From Candidatus Hydrogenedentota bacterium (lineage in GTDB: Bacteria; Hydrogenedentota; Hydrogenedentia; Hydrogenedentales; SLHB01), in the NCBI GenBank assembly GCA_003557825.1, contig PWNM01000040.1, positions 1-7,103 on the forward strand: DNA of 7,103 bases, read 5' to 3'. Every line of letters starts with the position of its first letter. Within the stretch, counting starts at the first letter, position 1. Positions 1-5,173 of this stretch are shown piece by piece. The position numbers and the translations under genes are program-made. The notes under the pieces are model-generated. The model was given only the letters and a program-made list of their open reading frames with translations. It had not been told where the DNA came from and made no database searches.

Positions 1-1458
1 CCCGATTCCTCTGTGGTGATGCACGCGGTGTTTCCTGATTCCCCGGACGGTCAATATCATGGTCCTATGTATTGGCGAAGTACGACCTACCATGGATTCT
101 ACCGAACACGATGGGAGCGCGCCCCTTTACGAGGAGCTGTGGCCGATGATCACGCCAGTTCAAGCTTTGAAGCGCCAAGTCGGAACCGCTTGGTACGAAG
201 TCGAAATAATTCCCGCCCGCTGGTCCGGCAGTCCATCGAGCTTCTAGCTCCCCAACGAGCCGGACTGCCGACGTTGGCCAATCCCGTTGAGGTGCGAACA
301 GATGCGGATGTTGGTATCTCGTGGGAAGCGGGTCGAAGCATGGGCGTGTTGCTGCTCGACCAACAACCCAGTCTCACCTACGAGGTGCTTTCTGAACCAC
401 CACGTAAGGACCCAGACGAGCTGCGTCAAGTTACCGACCTGAACCGGTACCGTTGGGCCTTTAATCAAGACGATTATCGTTTGCTAACCTATCATCATCT
501 GGACAGCCGGGTACTTCAGATAGTCGAAGAGCTGACCATGGATACTGACAATGTCTACGACATGGCCCGGGCAATCGAGTCCTGGCTAAGTTCAGACGCC
601 TTTGTGTATAGCATGGATCCCCCTCCATTAAATCGGGTACGCTTTCCCATTAACACGTTTATCATGCAGACCCGAGCAGGTCATTGCGAGTTGTTTGCCA
701 GCGCCATGGCCCTTATGCTGCGCAGTCAGGGCATTCCAGCACGGGTAGTTGGCGGTTACCGAGGTGGGGAATGGCAGGAGAATGGGGGATACTATATCGT
801 TCGAAATAGCATGGCTCATCTGTGGGTCGAAGCGTATTTTCTTGACCATGGGTGGGTCACGTTTGATCCATCGCCTTCACCCGAGGATATACAGCGGCAG
901 ACTCCCTGGTATCAAGGATTGGTTAATCTTTCGTTGCGGGCGCGCTATTTCTGGTACCGTAATGTGGTGGGTTATCGGGGCGGACTGTCCTGGGCTGCTC
1001 TCCGTGAATTTACGGCTTCCATTTTCGATCGGCTTAGCCATGCCCGCCTGGACGGAATCGCCGGTCTACCAAGGGCAGGCCGGTGGCTCGGAGGCAAGGG
1101 TATACTGGTTGCTATCGCGATTGGCATAGGCTTGTGGGCGGCCCGTATAGTTTTGCGTCAGCAAAGGCGGCGTATACGTACTGAGAACGGTCTTACGCCC
1201 GATCAGAAACGGGCGGTCCGGTTGCTTCGGGAGTTTCGGCGGTTCCTTCGTCGTAAGGGTATCCCATGTGAAGGGAAAACTTCGGAGGAGCTTCTCAGCA
1301 CAATTGAAGCCCACGAGGGCAGTTTGTTCAATGGGGAAGCCGGGCAAATAGTGCAGACCTATAATGAAGTGCGATTTGGGCAAGCACCTATGTCACGACG
1401 GCAGTACATTGAGCTTCTTCAAAGGGTGCGTCGTGGGCCTACTCCAAGGCCTTCTTGA
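1..1458 (+). CDS. TgpA-type membrane transglutaminase-like protein, 5'-truncated by window
   Basis: The reading frame is open from base 1, so the true start lies upstream; the GTG/ATG codons at 13-21 are internal. What remains is the extracytoplasmic part and C-terminus of a DUF3488/transglutaminase-like protein, whose usual N-terminal helix bundle is missing here. Numbering from codon 13, a YWR motif near residue 20 matches the conserved segment just after the helices. The transglutaminase core carries the full triad: Cys225 in AGHCE, His269 in AHLWVEAY and Asp285 in FDPSP, spaced as in the family. A hydrophobic helix (GILVAIAIGIGLWAARIVL, about nt 1096-1155) is followed by a basic cytoplasmic tail resembling DUF4129. 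Family members are inner-membrane proteins with a periplasmic cysteine protease or transglutaminase-like domain; their substrates are mostly unknown. They often follow MoxR ATPase and DUF58 genes, which would lie outside this window. The gene converges on the next with a 14-base gap. The family assignment is solid; the activity is inferred. Confidence 0.9.
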   Translation, partial: PDSSVVMHAVFPDSPDGQYHGPMYWRSTTYHGFYRTRWERAPLRGAVADDHASSSFEAPSRNRLVRSRNNSRPLVRQSIELLAPQRAGLPTLANPVEVRTDADVGISWEAGRSMGVLLLDQQPSLTYEVLSEPPRKDPDELRQVTDLNRYRWAFNQDDYRLLTYHHLDSRVLQIVEELTMDTDNVYDMARAIESWLSSDAFVYSMDPPPLNRVRFPINTFIMQTRAGHCELFASAMALMLRSQGIPARVVGGYRGGEWQENGGYYIVRNSMAHLWVEAYFLDHGWVTFDPSPSPEDIQRQTPWYQGLVNLSLRARYFWYRNVVGYRGGLSWAALREFTASIFDRLSHARLDGIAGLPRAGRWLGGKGILVAIAIGIGLWAARIVLRQQRRRIRTENGLTPDQKRAVRLLREFRRFLRRKGIPCEGKTSEELLSTIEAHEGSLFNGEAGQIVQTYNEVRFGQAPMSRRQYIELLQRVRRGPTPRPS

Positions 1459-1472
1459 GTTGACGACCGTTT

Positions 1473-2708
1473 CTATCGGGCAAGCAACACGCTAACTGCG
1501 TTGGCATTCCAAAGGGCCACTCCAATGTCGAGTTTGCCGTTACCATTGAAATCCGCAACGCATAGGGCGCGAGGCTGGCCGCCATCTCGTCCAAAAGAGT
1601 AGCGTTCGGTCCGATATCGTTGCGGTGTTTCTTCATCGTCCGAGTTGTTGATGAACACCACAACCTGGCTAGAAGCGTAACAAGCTGCTGCGATGTCCGG
1701 CCTTCCATTTCCTGTGAGATCCTCCACCACGATGTCCCGGATCTCATGTTCCACACGGTTACGATCTTCACCAAGCATGATCTCTTGGCTGACAGGAAAG
1801 GTAAAGTCCCCGTTCCCATAGTAAATCACAATCGAGTCCTCGGCGTGTACATTGGACACAACAAGGTCCAAGATGCCATTGCCGTTCATGTCGGCCACAC
1901 GTACTTTGTGGGGAAGCCGACCTCGGTTTTGGAACCGGTCCACTTCCTCAAAATAGCTCTCTTCGTCGTTTCGCCACAATGCGATTTCGCCGGAGCTATA
2001 CATAGTCGTAACGAGGTTGAGTTGTCCGTCGCCATTGAGATCCGCAGCCTGAATGTCATGGGGGCCGCCGGGGGCCGGGATGAGCACGGGTTGACCCAGG
2101 TAGGTCTCCGGGTGGCCTGGAAAGTAGATCAATACATCGCTTGTCCAACCGGTGGCGATGACATCCCGATAGCCGTCGCCATCAAAATCCCGAACAGTCA
2201 TAGCTGTAATTCCGGGTGATGTAAAGACCGGCCGATCATCCAGGTCGCGTTGCCGATAATATCCAAGCGCCTGTTGCGGGACAGAAAAATGCTCCTCCCT
2301 GAACAGGTTGTCACCGAGATTCAGGAAAAGTGAAAGGTTGCGTTGACGGACTGCGTGGAAACTCCCAATGACCAGATCGGGGGCCTTGAGGGCGTCCATG
2401 TTCGCTACCACTATGGCCCATGGCGCAAATCCTGCCAGGAGCGGCGGTTGAGTAACGTAGTCTAAGGCGCCTTCGGCGACCAGAAACGACAGCTCATCGT
2501 TAGCCGGCCGCTCCTCGTTGGGATCCATTAGGGTTCCCCGGTCGGCTGTAATAATATCGGGAATGCCGTTTCCGGTAAGGTCGTGGGCAACGATCGCACT
2601 TGGATTAGGACCAACCGAAAACTGCCGATCATGGCGAAAAAAAGTCTGCCCCGTTGCAGAAGATGCTATAAATAACGTGACAACACTAGCAATGACTATG
2701 GCTTTCAT
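1473..2708 (-). CDS. Exported FG-GAP/VCBS repeat seven-bladed beta-propeller protein
   Basis: This 411-residue protein opens with a Sec-type signal peptide (hydrophobic residues 3-17, possible cleavage after ATG at residue 20). The rest is built from repeats with the calcium-loop signature D-x-x-G-x-G-x-x-D, at D43, D174, D223, D273, D330 and D386. A degenerate copy at N103 lacks the glycines. Seven copies spaced 49-71 residues apart predict one complete seven-bladed propeller, as in integrin alpha-type FG-GAP domains. No C-terminal sorting tag, dockerin or membrane anchor is visible, so it is probably periplasmic or secreted. The start is secure: the ATG overlaps the pdxA stop codon as ATGA, and an AGGAG lies inside the pdxA 3' end just upstream, which implies translational coupling. 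Such domains usually mediate calcium-dependent binding to proteins or glycans. The ligand cannot be read from the sequence, and no catalytic domain is seen. Confidence 0.9.
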   Translation of the reverse strand: MKAIVIASVVTLFIASSATGQTFFRHDRQFSVGPNPSAIVAHDLTGNGIPDIITADRGTLMDPNEERPANDELSFLVAEGALDYVTQPPLLAGFAPWAIVVANMDALKAPDLVIGSFHAVRQRNLSLFLNLGDNLFREEHFSVPQQALGYYRQRDLDDRPVFTSPGITAMTVRDFDGDGYRDVIATGWTSDVLIYFPGHPETYLGQPVLIPAPGGPHDIQAADLNGDGQLNLVTTMYSSGEIALWRNDEESYFEEVDRFQNRGRLPHKVRVADMNGNGILDLVVSNVHAEDSIVIYYGNGDFTFPVSQEIMLGEDRNRVEHEIRDIVVEDLTGNGRPDIAAACYASSQVVVFINNSDDEETPQRYRTERYSFGRDGGQPRALCVADFNGNGKLDIGVALWNANAVSVLLAR

Positions 2709-3727
2709 GCCTTCTCCTGAATGGATGTAGCATCAGATCTCGATTGAGCGAATTGGGCAGCCAGTTCGATGGCGGCCAATAGGCTTCCCTCATTTGCCAC
2801 GCCTTTTCCGGCGATATCATAGGCCGTTCCGTGATCTACGGAGGTTCGTACGATGGGAATGCCTAACGTGATATTTACGCCTTCATCCATGGCCACCATT
2901 TTAAAAGGGACATGTCCCTGATCGTGATACATGGCGACCACCAGATCAAACTCGCCACGCATAGCCCGCAAAAAGATTGTGTCAGGTGGATAGGGACCGG
3001 TGCATTCGATGCCCTCCATTTGGCATTGGTTAACCGCCGGGGCTATTTCGCGGTCTTCCTCCATTCCGAGGATGGTTTCCTCCCCTGCATGGGGATTCAG
3101 ACCGGCCACCGCGATGCGCCGTTGAGGAAGTCCTAGCCGAAGCAACGCTTCATGGGCTATGCGAATGGTCTCGGTGATTCGGTCCGTTCGGACCTGATTG
3201 ATAGCAGCGGCAAGGGGGATATGCGCGGAAATGTGGACAATGCGGAGCTGCGAGCTAAACAGCGACATGCGCGACTCCGGTGAGCCCGTCATTTCACTGA
3301 TGATCTCGGTGTGCCCCGCATAGTGATATCCTGCAAGTTGGATACCTTTTTTATTAAGTGGGCATGTGACGATCCCCGCGACCTGACCGTCTATAGCGAG
3401 TTGCGTGGCATATTTAAGCCATTCCACCGCACAATGGCCCGCCTCAGCAGTCAGCCTCCCTGGTTGCATTGCCGGCATGGGCGGGCCAGGCTGGATCACT
3501 GTTATGCTGCCCTCAGCAAAATCCAAATCACCGGATACCCGAAACGGGGGGCATTGGGGAGCAAAGGCTTGGACCGATTCGAGGGCGCGGATATCTCCGA
3601 TGACCACTGGATGACAGGCTGCCCAGAGCTGTGGGTGGGCCAAAGCCTTGACGAGGATCTCCGGTCCGATGCCGTTAACATCACCCATGGTAAGGGCTAG
3701 GATAGGCTTCGGTGTGTTCGTTGTCAT
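2705..3727 (-). CDS. pdxA: 4-hydroxythreonine-4-phosphate dehydrogenase (PdxA)
   Basis: PdxA oxidises 4-phosphohydroxy-L-threonine with NAD; the product decarboxylates to the aminoacetone phosphate used by PdxJ in the DXP-dependent route to pyridoxal phosphate. It is a cytoplasmic, metal-dependent dimer. The 340 residues match the usual length of about 330. Visible motifs are MGDVNGIGPE (residues 14-23), the substrate-binding GHTE (His139), and the three metal ligands His169 (AHIPL), His213 (NPHAGE) and His268 (YHDQGH). The C-terminal RTSVDHGTAYDIAGKG block is also present. The frame extends upstream to an ATG at 3784, but those 19 extra residues are proline-rich and unlike the family. The ATG at 3727 sits just before the conserved TPKPILALTMGD segment and is preferred, although neither start has a strong SD. 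The gene is the first of a minus-strand pair with the propeller gene. A PdxA2-type enzyme acting on 4-phospho-threonate or erythronate is possible, but no partner DUF1537 kinase is seen nearby. Confidence 0.95.
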   Translation of the reverse strand: MTTNTPKPILALTMGDVNGIGPEILVKALAHPQLWAACHPVVIGDIRALESVQAFAPQCPPFRVSGDLDFAEGSITVIQPGPPMPAMQPGRLTAEAGHCAVEWLKYATQLAIDGQVAGIVTCPLNKKGIQLAGYHYAGHTEIISEMTGSPESRMSLFSSQLRIVHISAHIPLAAAINQVRTDRITETIRIAHEALLRLGLPQRRIAVAGLNPHAGEETILGMEEDREIAPAVNQCQMEGIECTGPYPPDTIFLRAMRGEFDLVVAMYHDQGHVPFKMVAMDEGVNITLGIPIVRTSVDHGTAYDIAGKGVANEGSLLAAIELAAQFAQSRSDATSIQEKA

Positions 3728-3866
3728 ATATGATCCCGTGTGCGTTGGGGGGATATAAGGTGGCCTCTGTGCTGTGTACTCCATTCCAAATACACGTTAC
3801 ATAGCATACGGTAACAGCCGGTTCCTGTGCCACTTTACATGAAACTGGGCACTTGCGGTTCGGACA

Positions 3867-3898
3867 TAATAAAAGGCCCTCGAAGAAGTCGAGGGCCT
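3867..3898 (-). terminator. Rho-independent terminator of the tRNA-Glu gene
   Basis: A perfect 10-bp stem (AGGCCCTCGA, 3874-3883, pairing with 3889-3898) encloses the 5-base loop AGAAG. Read on the minus strand, the hairpin is followed by TTTATTAT. It starts 9 bases after the tRNA CCA end, so it should end the tRNA transcript and separate it from pdxA, which then needs its own promoter between about 3730 and 3866. I could not pick a convincing one there. Confidence 0.85.
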
Positions 3899-3907
3899 GA
3901 ACTAGCT

Positions 3908-3982
3908 TGGCAGCCCGTAGGGGACTCGAACCCCTGTGACAGGACTGAGAATCCTGCATCCTAACCACTAGATGAACGGGCC
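3908..3982 (-). tRNA. tRNA-Glu (anticodon CTC), CCA encoded
   Basis: Read on the minus strand, the sequence folds into a complete cloverleaf. The acceptor stem GGCCCGT pairs with ACGGGCT (the first pair is a G-U wobble). There is an ATC...GGAT D arm containing TAGTGGTTA, an anticodon stem CAGGA/TCCTG with loop TTCTCAG, and a T arm AGGGG-TTCGAGT-CCCCT. These are followed by discriminator G and an encoded CCA at 3910-3908. The anticodon CTC (3949-3947) reads GAG, so this is a glutamate isoacceptor. It stands alone as a monocistronic gene with its own candidate promoter and terminator. No integrase or duplicated 3' end is seen nearby, so there is no sign that it serves as an attachment site. Confidence 0.97.
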
Positions 3983-4014
3983 ACGATAACCATTTGAACC
4001 ATGTGGTCGGCAAA

Positions 4015-4044
4015 ATCATAACGCACATAGAAGGGAAATATCAA
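4015..4044 (-). promoter_or_regulatory. Candidate sigma70-type promoter for tRNA-Glu
   Basis: On the minus strand a TTGATA -35 box (4044-4039) and a TATGAT -10 box (4020-4015) are separated by 18 bases. Each matches the sigma70 consensus at 5 of 6 positions. The -10 box ends 32 bases before the first tRNA nucleotide, which allows a leader of about 25 bases. The surrounding sequence is AT-rich. This is prediction from consensus only. Confidence 0.6.
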
Positions 4045-4095
4045 TATAATAAAAATGATATAAAGTCAGTTGGTTTGTGTATTTCCTGGTGGTGG

Positions 4096-4128
4096 TTGCA
4101 TGGCAATATTAATTGTGCAATACTGCAC
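4096..4128 (+). promoter_or_regulatory. Weak candidate promoter and short inverted repeat upstream of the DUF362 operon
   Basis: A TTGCAT (4096-4101) and an AATACT (4119-4124) lie 17 bases apart on the + strand and could act as -35 and -10 boxes for the DUF362/polyferredoxin operon. The match is only moderate. The -10 region overlaps an inverted repeat GTGCA-atac-TGCAC (4115-4128), where a repressor could bind. Transcription from here would give a leader of about 110 bases, containing the hairpins at 4145-4228. Both the promoter and the operator reading are tentative. Confidence 0.3.
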
Positions 4129-4144
4129 GAAATGGAACAACATT

Positions 4145-4236
4145 GGCGACGCTGTTGTCGCCAGAGCTTGTTCGGCAAGCCGGACTCTATGTGTGTTCGG
4201 AAGGCAATCCGAAAGGCTTACTTTCGGAATGGAGGA
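4145..4236 (+). promoter_or_regulatory. Structured 5' leader with alternative hairpins ending at the SD of the DUF362 gene
   Basis: This untranslated stretch holds four perfect inverted repeats: GGCGAC/GTCGCC (4145-4162), GCTTG/CAAGC (4166-4180), TTCGGA/TCCGAA (4196-4213) and TCCGAAAG/CTTTCGGA (4208-4228). The last two share the segment 4208-4213 and so cannot form together. The final 8-bp hairpin stops 2 bases before the GGAGGA SD (4231-4236), which precedes the ATG at 4244 by 7 bases. The layout resembles a translational switch or attenuator, but it has no T-tract, and I do not recognise it as any named riboswitch class. Confidence 0.45.
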
Positions 4237-4243
4237 ACCTACC

Positions 4244-5173
4244 ATGAAAAAGTCAACCCGTCGAGATTTCCTAAAGCAATCTGCGCTTGCCACAGGCGCT
4301 TTGGCTGCTGCAGGCAGACTGGCCATTGCGGAAGACGCCGCCTCACCCGTGGATATGTGTATCGCCAAATGGGAGGGCGATCCTGATGCACTGACTGAGC
4401 TGGCAACTCGATTGACAGAGGAGGCCATCGAGGCCATCGGCGGCATGGGGCGGTTCGTGAACCAAGGCGATGTGATCTGGGTAAAACCCAACATCGCGTG
4501 GGACCATAGCCCGGAATATGCCGCAAACACCAATCCAGATGTTGTCAAGACTCTAGTCCGTCTCTGTTTCGATGCAGGGGCACGCCAGGTAAAAGTCGGA
4601 GACAATCCATGCCATCAGTGGGAGCGGACCTATCGCAATAGTGGAATTGCCGATGCTGCCCGCGAGGCTGGAGCCGATGTCATTCATGTGGACCGTTCCC
4701 GGTTCCGCGATATGGAGATTGGCGGAGGCAGACTTCAAACGCATCCGGTGTATCCTGAGATTGTCGAGAGCGACCTCGTCATCAATGTCCCCGTTGCCAA
4801 ACATCATGGCAGCACTACGGTGACGCTGTGCATGAAAAACTATATGGGCGTGGTCGAAAATCGGGGCGTGTTTCATCAGGATTTGCCGTCATGCATTCGG
4901 GACATCACGGCCTTTATGAAGCCGCGTATTTCTGTACTGGACGCCATTCGCGTATTGACCGCAAATGGTCCCACTGGCGGTAACCTTGACGATGTGCGCC
5001 GGATGGATACCGTTGCGGCAGGTACCGACGTCGTGGCACTGGACGCCTTTGGTTGTGAACTCCTCGGCCATGACCCGCATACCATCGATACGGTAACGTA
5101 TGGCCATGAGGCGGGTTTGGGTGAAATCGATTTCCGCGACAAGCTAAACGTACGGGAGATGACGATTTCGTGA
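4244..5173 (+). CDS. Tat-exported DUF362 domain protein
   Basis: This 309-residue protein starts at the ATG preceded by a strong GGAGGA. The open frame runs further upstream, but those residues look like untranslated leader, and only this start puts a signal peptide at the N-terminus. The signal is a clear twin-arginine one: S-T-R-R-D-F-L-K (residues 4-11), then a hydrophobic stretch, with likely cleavage near AIA-E (about residue 29). The mature part is a DUF362 domain. Its marks are VWVKPNIAW, a D-A-G-A-R-Q-V-K-V-G-D strand, VINVPVAKHHG, the CMKNYMG motif and a C-terminal ANGPTGG followed by VVALDAFG. DUF362 function is not established; members often occur beside or fused to 4Fe-4S ferredoxin domains. 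This one has no ferredoxin cysteine cluster of its own, but its stop overlaps the start of a polyferredoxin gene (GTGA). Tat export suggests it folds, perhaps with a cofactor, before transport. A role as a periplasmic redox partner is inference. Confidence 0.92.
   Translation: MKKSTRRDFLKQSALATGALAAAGRLAIAEDAASPVDMCIAKWEGDPDALTELATRLTEEAIEAIGGMGRFVNQGDVIWVKPNIAWDHSPEYAANTNPDVVKTLVRLCFDAGARQVKVGDNPCHQWERTYRNSGIADAAREAGADVIHVDRSRFRDMEIGGGRLQTHPVYPEIVESDLVINVPVAKHHGSTTVTLCMKNYMGVVENRGVFHQDLPSCIRDITAFMKPRISVLDAIRVLTANGPTGGNLDDVRRMDTVAAGTDVVALDAFGCELLGHDPHTIDTVTYGHEAGLGEIDFRDKLNVREMTIS

Noticed and set aside
1459..1472. Bidirectional terminator between the converging transglutaminase and propeller genes
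   Set aside because: Only 14 bases separate the stops, and I found no convincing stem with a T-tract in or near the gap.
1620..2219. 199-codon open frame on the + strand opposite the propeller gene
   Set aside because: It is antisense to a well-supported repeat protein, has no SD, and its translation shows no recognisable domain; its length follows from the repeat composition of the real gene.
3728..3784. N-terminal extension of PdxA to an ATG at 3784
   Set aside because: The 19 extra residues are proline-rich and unlike the family, and the ATG at 3727 directly precedes the conserved start of the enzyme. The upstream ATG also lacks an SD.
3908..3982. tRNA-Glu as an integration site for a mobile element
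   Set aside because: No integrase, no repeated tRNA 3' end, and ordinary housekeeping genes on both sides.
4045..4050. Perfect TATAAT on the + strand as a -10 box for the DUF362 operon
   Set aside because: No acceptable -35 box lies 16-18 bases upstream, and the stretch is simply AT-rich and overlaps the minus-strand tRNA promoter region.
4145..4180. Fluoride riboswitch-like aptamer
   Set aside because: The GGCGAC/GTCGCC stem is superficially similar, but the conserved downstream fluoride-motif elements (such as the CTGATG segment) are absent.
4070..4243. Extended start for the DUF362 protein at 4070
   Set aside because: The extra 58 residues would bury the Tat signal inside the protein. 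The strong GGAGGA fixes the start at 4244, and the upstream region is hairpin-rich leader.
4066..4605. 179-codon open frame on the minus strand opposite the DUF362 start
   Set aside because: It is a shadow of the DUF362 gene, with low-complexity Ala/Ser-rich translation and no start signal.
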